From JAIBJN01 sp963802795 (lineage in GTDB: Bacteria; Actinomycetota; Thermoleophilia; Gaiellales; Gaiellaceae): 64,000 nucleotides of DNA. The position numbers and the translations under genes are program-made. The stretch covers positions 496,001-560,000 of the forward strand of contig CAWDJV010000005.1 in assembly GCA_963802795.1 (NCBI GenBank), given 5' to 3'. Below the pieces are notes generated by a model. It was not told where the DNA came from and searched no databases. It was given only the letters and a program-made list of their open reading frames with translations. Shown piece after piece: positions 8,230 to 17,736 of this stretch. Each line of letters begins with the position of its first letter. The first letter of the stretch is position 1.

Positions 8230-9651
8230 TCAGCTTGCTACGTCTGCCACGATCTTCCCCGCCGAGGACATGTCCGTGGAGAGCGGTAGCGAGAGCGTGA
8301 ACACCGTTTCGCCGGGGCGGGAGGCCACCTCGATCGTCCCGTCCATCCGGGCTGCAAGCTCGAAGGCGATGGCGAGGCCGAGGCCGCTTCCGGATGCCTT
8401 GCCCCCCGCGGCGCGGTAGAAGCGCTGGAAGAGGTGCTTCTGGTCTTCGGCCGGGATGCCCGGACCGTCGTCACGCACCTCGAGGACGGCCCGCCCGTCG
8501 CGCCGCTCGGCGACCACCTTCACGAGCGTTCCCGGCGGCGTGTGACGGATCGCGTTCTCGACGAGCACCCTGCCGATCTGCTGGACGCGCAGCTCGTCGC
8601 CGAGCGTGTCGACCCGCTCGGCGGTCTCGAGGCGGAGACGATGCTCCTCCCGCTCGGCCACGGCCCGGAACTCGTCCGCCACGAGGCGTGCCCCCGCAGC
8701 CAGGTCGAAGGGGCCGATCTCGACCTCGAGCTGACCGGCGTCGAGCCGGGACAGATCCAGAAGGTCAGTGGCGAGACGGGTGAGCCGCTCGATCTGGCCG
8801 CGCATCTCGGCCAGGAAGTCGAGCCGCGTTTCGGGGTCCATGTCCTCGTCGCCGAGAAGCTCGACGAACCCGCCGAGCGAAAAGAGCGGCGTGCGGAGCT
8901 CGTGCGAGGCATTGGCGATGAATTCGCGCCGGGCACGGTCGAGGACCGCGAGCCGGGCACGCATGCCGTCGAACGCGTCGGCGAGCTGCGCGACCTCGTC
9001 GCGGCCGCGGTCGACCACGGGCGTCTCGAAATCGCCGCCCGCAAGCCGCTCCGCCGACGCCTCGAGCCGTCGGATCCTGCGGGTGAAGTTCCAGGCGAGC
9101 AGATAGCCCGCGAGCCACGAGATCGCGAGCGCGGCAGCGCCCGCCACGAGCAGGCTGCGGCGGACGAGGCGCACGTTCGCCAGGGCGTCCTCGAGCGATG
9201 CCGAGAGCAGCACGACGCTGTCGTCGTCGAGGGGGTAGGCGACCTCGCCGTATTCGAGGCCCTCCCGGTCCGTGCGGCCGGAGCCGGGCTGGCGCGTGTT
9301 TGCCACCTCGAGCGCAAGAGGGTTCTCGGAGACTCCGCCGCCACGATCCTGCCGCGCGTCCGCCACGATCCTGAGCCGGCCGTCGGTGAGCTCCTCGAGC
9401 ACGACGATCCGGTATCCGCGGCCCTCCCCCTCCCGGGTGACGATCGTCTGCACGGAGAACGGGTCCAGGTCCGTGAGCTCCTGTGCGATCTCCGGCGCTG
9501 CGCTGCTGAGCTCGGAGATCTTGGCGTCCACCAGCCGGCTCTCGAGCTGCGGGACGACAGCGATGTAGACGATCGCCAGCGCTACGGCGACCACGGCGAA
9601 GAGCGTCAGGCCGACCTTGACGCTCAGGCTGAGGAGCGGCGGGCCTCTCAT
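8230..9651 (-). CDS. Two-component sensor histidine kinase
   Basis: A 473-residue membrane sensor kinase. Two transmembrane helices (about residues 10-30 and 165-185) flank an extracytoplasmic sensor region of roughly 130 residues. A HAMP linker follows (NFTRRIRRLEASAERLAGGD), then the HisKA phospho-acceptor in FIANASHELRTPLFSLGGF, and a HATPase domain with N box (LVENAIRHTP), G1 (VRDDGPGIP), F box (FQRFYRA) and G2 (GSGLGLAIA). The ATG overlaps the stop of the response regulator as ATGA, so the pair is co-translated. The signal sensed is unknown. Confidence 0.93.
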   Translation of the reverse strand: MRGPPLLSLSVKVGLTLFAVVAVALAIVYIAVVPQLESRLVDAKISELSSAAPEIAQELTDLDPFSVQTIVTREGEGRGYRIVVLEELTDGRLRIVADARQDRGGGVSENPLALEVANTRQPGSGRTDREGLEYGEVAYPLDDDSVVLLSASLEDALANVRLVRRSLLVAGAAALAISWLAGYLLAWNFTRRIRRLEASAERLAGGDFETPVVDRGRDEVAQLADAFDGMRARLAVLDRARREFIANASHELRTPLFSLGGFVELLGDEDMDPETRLDFLAEMRGQIERLTRLATDLLDLSRLDAGQLEVEIGPFDLAAGARLVADEFRAVAEREEHRLRLETAERVDTLGDELRVQQIGRVLVENAIRHTPPGTLVKVVAERRDGRAVLEVRDDGPGIPAEDQKHLFQRFYRAAGGKASGSGLGLAIAFELAARMDGTIEVASRPGETVFTLSLPLSTDMSSAGKIVADVAS

Positions 9652-10349
9652 CGCGCCTCGCGGAACCGGTAGCCGGCGCCGCGAACCGTGAAGATGTACT
9701 CCGGCTCGCCCGGATCGCGCTCGATCTTCTCGCGCAGATGGCGGATGTGGACGTCGATCGTGCGCGGATCGCGGTACTCCGAGCCTCCCCAGAGGTCCTC
9801 GAGCACCGCTTTTCGCGTGAAAACGCGCCCTGGGTTGGAGGCGAGCGTGCGCAAGAGCTCGAACTCCAGGTACGTGAGCTGCACCGGCTCTCCGTGAACC
9901 TCCACGGACCGACGCGTAACGTCGATCCTCAGCCCGTCCACCTCGATCACGTCGTCCTGGGTCGAAAGAGGAGGCAACTGCGCGCGCCGCAACAGCGCGC
10001 GCACGCGGCTCATGAACTCGCGGATCGAGAACGGCTTCGTGATGTAGTCGTCCGCGCCGAGCTCGAGCCCGAGTACCTTGTCGCCCTCGTCGCCGCGCGC
10101 AGTCAGCATGATGATCGGCACGGCGCTCCTCTCCTCGCGCAGGCGCCGGCACACGGCGAGGCCGTCGAGGCGAGGGAGCATCAGGTCGAGGATGACGAGA
10201 TCGACCGGCTCCTCGCCGAAGCGGACGAGTGCCTCCTCTCCGTCCCGGGCCTGCACGACCCGGTATCCCTCGCGCTCGAGCGGGTACGTGAGGAGCTTCT
10301 GAACCGACTCCTCGTCGTCGACCAGGAGCACCGTGAGCCGCCGTTCCAT
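9648..10349 (-). CDS. OmpR/PhoB-family response regulator
   Basis: A 233-residue regulator. The receiver domain (residues 1-120) has the acidic pair in LLVDDEE, the phospho-acceptor Asp in VILDLMLPRLDG, the Thr in MLTARGDE and the Lys in DDYITKPFS. The C-terminal winged-helix DNA-binding domain shows the family pattern LTYLEFELLRTLASNPGRVF, the recognition-helix region RTIDVHIRHLREKIE and the wing VRGAGYRF. It is the first gene of the minus-strand kinase operon and is divergent from the M28-like gene across a 62-base gap that probably holds both promoters. Target genes are unknown. Confidence 0.94.
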   Translation of the reverse strand: MERRLTVLLVDDEESVQKLLTYPLEREGYRVVQARDGEEALVRFGEEPVDLVILDLMLPRLDGLAVCRRLREERSAVPIIMLTARGDEGDKVLGLELGADDYITKPFSIREFMSRVRALLRRAQLPPLSTQDDVIEVDGLRIDVTRRSVEVHGEPVQLTYLEFELLRTLASNPGRVFTRKAVLEDLWGGSEYRDPRTIDVHIRHLREKIERDPGEPEYIFTVRGAGYRFREAR

Positions 10350-10411
10350 CGCTGCGCCAAAGGATAGGTGCGGCGCCGCCCCTCATCCGCCGGGACTACA
10401 CTCGGTGACCC

Positions 10412-12301
10412 ATGGCCGCAGACGCTCCACGCCGCCGGCCGCGGCGCGGGTCCCTCGAGCGGCCTGTTTCCACGCGTATCTACCGCGCCGCCTGGCTCGC
10501 CGTCGCCGTGCCACTGCTGGTCGCGGCCTTCAGCGTCGGCGAGCCGGACCCACTCCCGAGCCCACGGCTCCGGCCGTTCTTCGACCAGGCCACGGCTGTG
10601 CAGTTCGCCACCGAGTTGACCGCGCGGTTCCCGGACCGCTCCCCCGGCTCGCTCGGCTCGCGCGACGCGGCGACATGGGTCGAGGATCAGCTCCGCGAGT
10701 ACCGCTTCTCCGTCGAGCGGCAGACATTCGCAGCAGAGATTCCCGGGGAGGGGGCGGAGCAGCTCGTCAACCTCGTCGCCGTCGCCCCTGTGAACCGACC
10801 GGGCCTCCAGTCTCAGCGGGCCATCGTCGTCCTCGCCCACCGCGACAACCTCGGGCTCTCTCCAGGCGGGAACGACAACGGCTCGGGAACAGGCGCGCTC
10901 CTGGAGCTGGCGCGCGACCTCGGCAGCGCAACCCTCTCGCACCCGTTCGTCCTCGTCTCGACGGACGGCGGCGCGTACGGCGGCCTCGGCGCCGCCCATT
11001 TCGCCGAGCATTCCGCGTACGCCGACCGGATCGCTGCGGTCGTGAATCTCGACGCGATCGGCGGCCGGACGTCCCCGCGGCTCGAGTTCGGCGGTGATAC
11101 GCCACGTGTCGCGAGCCCGACCCTCCTCGCCACGGCCGACGACGTCGTACGAGCCCAGACCGGCGCCGGCGCGAGCCGGCCCGGAGCGTTCGGGCAGCTC
11201 CTCGATCTTGCGTTCCCGTTCAGCCTCTACGAGCAGGCGCCCTTCGTGTCCCGGGGGGTGTCCGCCGTCACCATGACGACCGGCGGCAGCAGGCCGCCCC
11301 CGCCGGAGGGCGACACGCTCGCAGCGCTCGAGGAGAACCGGTTTGGAGAGCTCGGGCGGGCGGCCCAGACGCTTCTGATCTCGCTCGACCAGGCCGCGGA
11401 GGTGGCTCACGGAACCCAGTCGTACGTCTACCTCGGTGCGCGAATCCTTTACGGCTGGACGCTCCAGATGGTGCTGATCGCGGCCCTCATCCCCTTCCTG
11501 GCCGCGACGGTCGACCTCTTCGCGCGCTGCAGGCGGCGCCGAATCGCCCTCCGGCCGGCCTTGCGGAGCTACCTGAGCCGGCTCGGGATCTGGCTCTGGC
11601 TCGGGGCGATGTTCGCGCTCTTCGTTGTCGTTGGGCTGCTCCCGAGCGGGAGCGACAGGCCTATCGCTCCCGACACCGCCGCCGCGACCGACTGGCCTGC
11701 CGCGGCGCTCGGGGCCCTTGCGGCGGTCTCGGCGCTCGGCTGGCTGGTCGTGCGCCCGCGGCTGGCGCCCACACGCTCGGTCGCCCGCGAGGAGGAGCTC
11801 GGCGGCCACCTGGCCGCGATGCTCGTGCTCGGGCTCGTCGCGCTCGTCGTCGCGGCGGTGAACCCCTTCTCGCTTCTCTTCCTGCTGCCGTCCCTGCACG
11901 CGTGGCTCTGGCTCCCCCACGTCTCCGACCGCGGCCGGGCCACCCAGGCGGCGGTCTACGCCCTCGGACTCACCGGGCCGCTCCTGCTGGTCGCCTCGTT
12001 CGCGTTTCGCTTCGGGATGGGCCTCGATGCGATCTGGTACGTGATCGCGCTGACCGCGATCGGGTACGTCCCGGTGCCGCTCGTCATTGCGGCCCTGGCG
12101 TGGGGGGCGGCTGCCGGGCAGGTCGGAGCCGTGGCCCTCGGCCGCTACGCGCCGTATCCCGAGGTCGGCGAGCGTCCGCGCGGGCCTCTTCGAGGAGTCG
12201 TCCGCGACGCCGTCCTCGCCTGGAGACGGTCTCGCCGACGTCACCTCGTTCCCGTTGACTCCGAGGACGTCGGCGCCGAAGGTGAGTCGGCGGAAGGCTA
12301 G
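10412..12301 (+). CDS. M28-like peptidase-fold membrane protein, key glutamates missing
   Basis: A 629-residue protein with a signal-anchor near residue 30, an extracytoplasmic M28-like domain (about residues 60-340) and a C-terminal half with seven to eight hydrophobic helices. The M28 metal-ligand positions are partly present: HxD in VVLAHRDNLGL and the bridging Asp in GGNDNGSG, then VVNLDAIGG. The usual Glu-Glu pair (as in DGEE) is replaced: the matching segment reads STDGGAYGGLGA, so the general-base Glu is absent. It may be a non-catalytic relative or use other residues. Its TAG stop overlaps the moeA stop on the opposite strand through a CTAG. Confidence 0.75.
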   Translation: MAADAPRRRPRRGSLERPVSTRIYRAAWLAVAVPLLVAAFSVGEPDPLPSPRLRPFFDQATAVQFATELTARFPDRSPGSLGSRDAATWVEDQLREYRFSVERQTFAAEIPGEGAEQLVNLVAVAPVNRPGLQSQRAIVVLAHRDNLGLSPGGNDNGSGTGALLELARDLGSATLSHPFVLVSTDGGAYGGLGAAHFAEHSAYADRIAAVVNLDAIGGRTSPRLEFGGDTPRVASPTLLATADDVVRAQTGAGASRPGAFGQLLDLAFPFSLYEQAPFVSRGVSAVTMTTGGSRPPPPEGDTLAALEENRFGELGRAAQTLLISLDQAAEVAHGTQSYVYLGARILYGWTLQMVLIAALIPFLAATVDLFARCRRRRIALRPALRSYLSRLGIWLWLGAMFALFVVVGLLPSGSDRPIAPDTAAATDWPAAALGALAAVSALGWLVVRPRLAPTRSVAREEELGGHLAAMLVLGLVALVVAAVNPFSLLFLLPSLHAWLWLPHVSDRGRATQAAVYALGLTGPLLLVASFAFRFGMGLDAIWYVIALTAIGYVPVPLVIAALAWGAAAGQVGAVALGRYAPYPEVGERPRGPLRGVVRDAVLAWRRSRRRHLVPVDSEDVGAEGESAEG

Positions 12302-13500
12302 AGCGGGAGGAACCGCACGGGGGAGCCCGCGGAGAGCTCCCCGTCCCCCGCCTCGACCCAGACGAGGGCATCGGCCCGGCCGGCGCGAACGATCATGTGG
12401 GACTCCTGCCCCGGAAGCGCCTCGAGCGCCTTCTCCCCGTCCTTACCGCTGACGACCGCTCGGACGAGCTCGTCCCGGTCGGAGTTGCGCCGGACCGGGG
12501 CGGCAAGGACGCCGCTCTGGAACGCCGGCAGAGGATCGGGGAGGCCCAGGAGGGCGTTGACGGCGGGTCGCACGAGGAGCTCGAATGTTGCCAGAACTGA
12601 CACCGGATTGCCCGGGAGATTGAAGACGAGGTGATCACGGCGGACGCCGAAAGCGACCGGCTTCCCGGGCTTGATCGCCACGCCCCAGAAGACCTCCTCG
12701 ACCCGGAGCTCTGCCTGAACCTTGCGAACGAGGTCGTGCGGACCGACGGAAGCTCCTCCCGTCGTCACGAGCATGTCGAACCCGAGGAGCGCGCGCTCCA
12801 TCGTCCGGCGATGCTCTTCCTCGTCGTCGGCGACGACACCGAGCTGCGCAGGAACGGCTCCGGCCTCCTGGAGGGCCGTCGCAAGGAGGAGACCGTTCGA
12901 CTCGTAGATCTGGCCTGGCTCGAGCCGTTCTCCGGGCTGACGGAGCTCGGAGCCGGTGACCAGGATCCCGACCCGCGGGCGCTTCGTGCAGCGCACCTCC
13001 GCCACCCCGGCCGCGGCAAGGGCCGCGACCCGACTCGGCCCGAGAACGACGCCCGGCTCCAGCACGGCCTCACCCTCGCGCACGTCGCCTCCGGAACCTC
13101 GCACGTTCGCGCCTTCCGGGACGGGTTGAGGCACGAGGAGCCCGGCAGACCTCTCCTCGACGAGCTCGATCGGCACGACGGAGTCGGCGCCCTCGGGCAC
13201 CACGCCGCCGGTGGCGATTCCCATCGCCTCGCCGGCGGCGAGAGGCCGCGATGCCGGTACGCCCGCCGCAATTCGCTCCACGACCGGAAGCGTGACCGGT
13301 GCGTCCGCGGTGTCGGCCGACCTGAGCGCGAACCCGTCCATCGCCGAGCTGGCAAACGGCGGCAGGTCGACCGCGGCGGCGGCCGGCTCGGCCAGCACGC
13401 GGCCGGCGGCCCGCTCGATGGGCACTCGCTCGGCCTCGAGCCGCTTCGCGCGCTCCAGGACGAGGCGCTGCGCCTGCGCGATCGAGATCAGATCTGTCAC
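12298..13500 (-). CDS. moeA: Molybdopterin molybdenumtransferase MoeA
   Basis: A 400-residue MoeA, which inserts molybdate into adenylylated molybdopterin in the last step of cofactor synthesis. Family features are the N-terminal helix (ISIAQAQRLVLERA), PPFASSAMDGFA, the IATGGVVPEGAD loop, the central MoCF-type domain with VTGSEL and VTTGGASVGPHD, and NLPGNPVSV near residue 315. The GTG start is the first in frame and gives the expected length. It is separated from mogA/moaC by about 10 kb. It converges on the M28-like gene with overlapping stops. Confidence 0.93.
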   Translation of the reverse strand: MTDLISIAQAQRLVLERAKRLEAERVPIERAAGRVLAEPAAAAVDLPPFASSAMDGFALRSADTADAPVTLPVVERIAAGVPASRPLAAGEAMGIATGGVVPEGADSVVPIELVEERSAGLLVPQPVPEGANVRGSGGDVREGEAVLEPGVVLGPSRVAALAAAGVAEVRCTKRPRVGILVTGSELRQPGERLEPGQIYESNGLLLATALQEAGAVPAQLGVVADDEEEHRRTMERALLGFDMLVTTGGASVGPHDLVRKVQAELRVEEVFWGVAIKPGKPVAFGVRRDHLVFNLPGNPVSVLATFELLVRPAVNALLGLPDPLPAFQSGVLAAPVRRNSDRDELVRAVVSGKDGEKALEALPGQESHMIVRAGRADALVWVEAGDGELSAGSPVRFLPL

Positions 13501-13542
13501 GAGGAAGTACCGTAATCGACGCCCGGACGGAACCGGGCGGGA

Positions 13543-14749
13543 CTAGAGCGGGACGGCGTCGCGGAGGAGGTACGCGGACAGCGCGAGGGCCAGCCAGCGC
13601 GCCGGAGGATCCTCCTCGACGGCCGCGAGAGGCACCGCCCAGACCGCGTACCAGGGCACGAGCCAGGAGGTCGCCACGAGCAGCAGGCCTGCCGTCAAAG
13701 CAAGCCGCGCGCGGCCACGCCACGCCTCCCGGAGAAGCCAGGCGTACGCGACCACGAACGCCACGGCGAAGACGAACGCCACCGCCCCTTCCGGGACCCC
13801 GAGCGTGGCGATGCGGCTCGGAATCGCATACCACGCGCGATCCTCGGCCAGGTTCGTGGCCAGAGGGCCGACCGCGCCGACCCAGTCGAGCCCGTAGAGG
13901 AACGTGGCGACCGCCACGATCACCGCGGCGGCGGCGGCGAGCCCGCGATGGTCGATGCTGCGACCTGTGCTCCTCGCCTCCAGCAGGCGGAGCGGCAGGA
14001 AGAGCAGCGGCACCCACTTGACGGCGATCGCCGCCGCCCAGGCAACGCCGGCGAGCGCCCGGCGCCCGGAGGCAGCCAACGCCAGCGCGCCGAGCACCAG
14101 CGCCATCATCCACGCGTCGTTGTGCCCTCCACCGGCGAAGTGGAGGGCGAGCAGAGGGTTCCATCCGACGAATGCCGCCGCGAAGGCCGGCCGCACCGAC
14201 AGCCGGGCAGCGAGGAGGACGATCGCCACCATGGCCGCGGCCGCGAGCGCCCGGTAGGTCCAGGCGGCCGCGGCGGGCGAGTCGCCGACTGCCGCCGCAT
14301 GGACCTCGGACGCGGCGGTGAAGCCCGGTCCGTAGACCGACGTCGTGTCGCGCCAGTCGGAGCCCATGAGCGGGTACGCCGGGTCGTCGGGAAAGTCGCT
14401 CGGGACGTCGACGTAGGGGTTGGCGTCGTGGACGGCGGCGATGCGGCCGTAGTCCCAGTAGGTGTAGACGTCCGTGGACAGGAGCACGGGCCCGGCGAGC
14501 GGCACGAGCTGGACGGCGCAGGCGAGCGCGACTACCGCCCGGCGCCGCGAGCCCGGATCGGCTCCCCGAAGCAGGTAGAGGCCGGCGAGATAGGCGGCGA
14601 AGGCGGCGGCCGAGGCGCCGAGATAGAGCCACGACCACGTCGAGCTCCCGCTCGCCGTGCTCGGGCACGAGCGGCGAGCTCTCCGGGAACGCGAAGGCGA
14701 CCGCCGCCACCACGAGCGCGAGGACGACCGCCCCCGCGACGAGCGCCAG
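13543..14749 (-). CDS. Polyprenol-phosphate-type membrane mannosyl/glucosyltransferase, N terminus frame-broken
   Basis: A multi-pass GT-C type glycosyltransferase resembling GT87/MptB-like actinobacterial enzymes. The catalytic-type loop STDVYTYWDYGRIAAVHDAN, with further FAGGGHNDAWMM and AIAVKWVPLLFLPLR, is followed by many hydrophobic helices. The continuous frame has its first standard start at a GTG inside this loop region (position 14505), too late to include the first helices. Upstream, the same frame encodes another plausible helix (WLYLGASAAAFAAYLAGLYL), and a different frame encodes a preceding helix ending FAFPESSPLVPEHGEREL. A one-base indel near 14640 would join them. The true start is unknown; a CTG shortly after the upstream penicillin-binding-protein stop is the outermost candidate. 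Confidence 0.6.
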
Positions 14750-14756
14750 GCCGGCG

Positions 14757-16970
14757 CTACGGGGTGGTGTTGGTCGGAGGCTCAGTCTCCGTGGGCGGCG
14801 GCTCGGCCGGGGACGGCTTGGAGGGCGACTTGTCGTCCTCCTTCTTCTCCTTCTTGCCCTTCTCCTTCGTCGGCGCCTTGGGAGGCGGCGGCTCGCCGTA
14901 GAACTGGTACTGGCCCGAGAACGGCTCAAAGACTGCCGGGTTTCTCGGTGCCGGCCAGCTCCGGTACGCCACGCCCTCGAAGGCCTCCGACATGAAGAGG
15001 TTCCAGATCGTGGCCGGGAACGTCCCGCCGGCCACGGTGATCCCGTGGACGCTCGACATCTCGACCTGCGCGTTGGGGTAGCCGACCCAGACGACCGTGG
15101 ACGCCCGCGGCGTGTAACCGGCAAACCACGCGTCGACGTGCTCGTCGGTCGTCCCCGTCTTGCCCGCGGAAGAGGGGTCGCCGTAGTAGGCGCCGGTGCC
15201 CGTGCCCCCGGTCATGTTCGCGTGGAGGATCTTGGTCACCTCGTAGGCAACGCCGTCAGAGAGCACGCGCTTGCGTTTGGAGACACCCCAGCCGGAACGC
15301 CTGTCCACACGGCCGTCGGCGAGCACGACCTTGCGAATCGCCATCGGCTTCGAGTAGATGCCTCCCGCCGCCAGCGTCGCGTACGCGGAGGCCATCTCGA
15401 GCGGTGACACCGAGTTCGACCCGAGCCCGATCGAGGCGACCGGCAGGAGCTTCGTCCTGATGCCCATACTCCGAGCCGTCCGGACGACGTTCTCTGGGCC
15501 CACGTCGAGGGTCAGGCGCGCGTACACGGTGTTGTCCGAGGCAAGGGTCGCGGTCGAGATCGGAACCCGGCCGAGGTAGCTGTTGCTGTACGTGGCGACG
15601 TCCCACGCCTCCGAGAGCGGGTCCGGCTGCCAGTGGAAGGGCGAGGAGGAGTACTGGGTCGAGGGGCTGATCCCCTGTCGGATCGCCTCGACGAGGACGA
15701 AGGTCTTGAACGAGGAGCCGGACTGCCGGCGACCCTGGGCGGCCAGGTTGAACTGGATGTCCTGCTTTCCGGGCACGGCCGCCGTCATCGCGCGGATGGC
15801 GCCGTTCGACGGATTGATGGAGACGACCGCCGACGCCGGGTCGGTAGACAGATTCAACGTGTCCTGCATCGCCCGGTTGGCGATCTTCTGCAGACGGGGG
15901 TCGATGGTCGTATAGATTCGGAGACCGCCGCCGCGGACCGTGGAGGCGCCGTACGTGTCGATCAGGAGCTCGCGGACGTAGCTGAAGAAGAACGGCTCGC
16001 GGATCCTCGTGTAGATGTTCCCCGGCTTCAGCCGGAGGCGGGCGCGGATGGCCTTCTCGTACGTCGCAGTGTCGATGTTCCCCGCATCGCGCATGGCCAG
16101 CAGAACCTCGTTGCGACGGCGGAGAGCCTCGTCGGGGCGCCGGAAGGGGTCGTAGACCGAGGGAGCCTGCGGCAGCCCGGCGATGAGCGCCGCCTGGGCG
16201 AGGTTGAGCTCGTTGGCGCGCCTGGAGAAGTAGGTCTGCGCGGCCGCCTCGGCCCCGTATGCGTGGCTCCCGAAGTAGACCTGGTTCAGGTAGGTCTCGA
16301 CGATCCTGTCCTTGCGCCAGCGCTTGAGCTCGCTGCCGGCGAGCGACGGAGCCACGCCCCAGATCTTCGGAAGTCCCTCCTGCTCGAGCTTCATCGCCAG
16401 ACAGGCCTCCTTCGTCTTCCGCTCCCAGGAGACCTCGTTGCCGATGTAGAGGTTCCGCACCAGCTGCTGCGTGAGGGTCGAGCCGCCCTGCACGATCTCG
16501 CCGCTCTGGAGGTTCTTCACCGCGGCCCGCACGATGCCCTCGTAGTCGATTCCGGAGTGGGAGTAGAAGCGCCTGTCCTCGATGGCTACGGTCGCCTCGA
16601 CCAGAAGTGGCGACATCTGGCCCAGCGCAACGGGCTGGCGATTCAGCTCCGCCGGGATGGCGCCCAGGACCGAGCCGTCGGCGGCGTAGACGAAGGAGTT
16701 CTGGCCGATCGACACGGGCTTCAGCGACGTGAGCGAGCAACTGTTCTTGAAGGCCTGGGCGCCGGTGAACGCGGCCGCCACGAGAACGGCGATCCCGGCG
16801 AGAACGACGGCGAGGACGGAGACGATGGCGAAGCGCCTCGACTGCGCCTTCTCGCGACGGCGGCGCTCGCGACGGCGGCGGCGGTTGCGGTTGTTGGCGA
16901 CGAGCTTGCCGTTTCCGTTCTTGCCGTTGCCGTTCTTGCCGTTGATTCCGTTCTTGCCGTTCCCGCTCAC
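14757..16970 (-). CDS. Class A penicillin-binding protein (transglycosylase-transpeptidase)
   Basis: A 737-residue peptidoglycan synthase. A charged cytoplasmic N terminus with an Asn-Gly-Lys-rich repeat and an Arg cluster precedes one transmembrane helix (about residues 45-68). The GT51 transglycosylase domain follows, with EDRRFYSHSGIDYEGIVRA, GGSTLTQQLVRN and KIVE-type motif RIVETYLNQVYFG. The transpeptidase domain has the catalytic SxxK in SGSSFKTFVLV, SxN in SDNTVYARL and KTG in AGKTGTTDEHVDAW. The tail is rich in Pro, Lys, Glu and Thr. The GTG start overlaps the MscS stop (GTGA). Confidence 0.93.
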   Translation of the reverse strand: MSGNGKNGINGKNGNGKNGNGKLVANNRNRRRRRERRRREKAQSRRFAIVSVLAVVLAGIAVLVAAAFTGAQAFKNSCSLTSLKPVSIGQNSFVYAADGSVLGAIPAELNRQPVALGQMSPLLVEATVAIEDRRFYSHSGIDYEGIVRAAVKNLQSGEIVQGGSTLTQQLVRNLYIGNEVSWERKTKEACLAMKLEQEGLPKIWGVAPSLAGSELKRWRKDRIVETYLNQVYFGSHAYGAEAAAQTYFSRRANELNLAQAALIAGLPQAPSVYDPFRRPDEALRRRNEVLLAMRDAGNIDTATYEKAIRARLRLKPGNIYTRIREPFFFSYVRELLIDTYGASTVRGGGLRIYTTIDPRLQKIANRAMQDTLNLSTDPASAVVSINPSNGAIRAMTAAVPGKQDIQFNLAAQGRRQSGSSFKTFVLVEAIRQGISPSTQYSSSPFHWQPDPLSEAWDVATYSNSYLGRVPISTATLASDNTVYARLTLDVGPENVVRTARSMGIRTKLLPVASIGLGSNSVSPLEMASAYATLAAGGIYSKPMAIRKVVLADGRVDRRSGWGVSKRKRVLSDGVAYEVTKILHANMTGGTGTGAYYGDPSSAGKTGTTDEHVDAWFAGYTPRASTVVWVGYPNAQVEMSSVHGITVAGGTFPATIWNLFMSEAFEGVAYRSWPAPRNPAVFEPFSGQYQFYGEPPPPKAPTKEKGKKEKKEDDKSPSKPSPAEPPPTETEPPTNTTP

Positions 16971-17722
16971 GCGTACATGCCCTCCGCCTTGAAGCGCTCC
17001 GCCGCCGCCAGCCTGAGCGCCGACGAGAGCCCGCTTGCCTCGTCGGCAGTCTTGGCCCACGCCTCGACAGTCACGACGGCTCGGTCGGCGTCGAGTTGGC
17101 TCACGTGGGCGGTCGGGTCTCTCGCTGTCATCGTCTCTGGCAGACGGCGGGCCTCTTCGAGGAGGAGGGCAACGGCTCGGTCGATGTCGGCGGTGAGCGG
17201 TACCACGATCTCTACCGCCGCCAGGTGCTCGGCGCCTGCAATGGTCGCGTTCCTGATGGTATCGGAGGCCAGCTTCGCGTTCGGGACGTAGAAGCGGGCG
17301 CCGTCGCCCGCGCGGATCACCGTGTACATGAGGCCGATCTCCTGCACTCTGCCCGAGGCGCCCGCGACCGCCACCGTGTCGCCCAGCCGGAGGGGCTGTC
17401 TGAACGCGATCAGGATCCCGGCCACGAAGTTCGCGAGCGTGGTCTGCGCGGCGAGGCCGAAGACCAGGGCGAGGATGGCCGAGGAGGCCAGAAGGCTTCC
17501 GGCCACCGCCCGCACTTCGGGAACGACGAGCAGCGCGCTCAGGACGCCCACGACGATGATGACCGCGAGGACGGTCTTCCGGAGGACCTTGTAGGCGGTC
17601 AGAGTCTCCGGCCGCAGCGTCAGGCGGCGCGCGATCGTCCGATCCACGACCCGTGCGGCGACGAGGGTCGCGAGCAGGACGATGCCCGCGACGGCGGCGC
17701 GCTCGATCCACTCGTTGTCCAT
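16967..17722 (-). CDS. MscS-family small-conductance mechanosensitive channel
   Basis: A 251-residue MscS-type channel. Three hydrophobic helices lie in the first half, with the pore-lining TM3 region around SSAILALVFGLAAQTTLANF. It continues into the beta domain VAGILIAFRQPLRLGDTVAVAG and GRVQEIGLMYTVIRAGDG, then FYVPNAKLASDTIRNAT, all typical of the family. It would open under membrane tension to release solutes after osmotic downshift, fitting the trehalose genes earlier in the window. It is upstream of and overlapping the penicillin-binding-protein gene; start chosen at the ATG giving MDNEWIERAAVAG. Confidence 0.9.
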   Translation of the reverse strand: MDNEWIERAAVAGIVLLATLVAARVVDRTIARRLTLRPETLTAYKVLRKTVLAVIIVVGVLSALLVVPEVRAVAGSLLASSAILALVFGLAAQTTLANFVAGILIAFRQPLRLGDTVAVAGASGRVQEIGLMYTVIRAGDGARFYVPNAKLASDTIRNATIAGAEHLAAVEIVVPLTADIDRAVALLLEEARRLPETMTARDPTAHVSQLDADRAVVTVEAWAKTADEASGLSSALRLAAAERFKAEGMYA

Positions 17723-17736
17723 CGAAAGGAAGTTCT

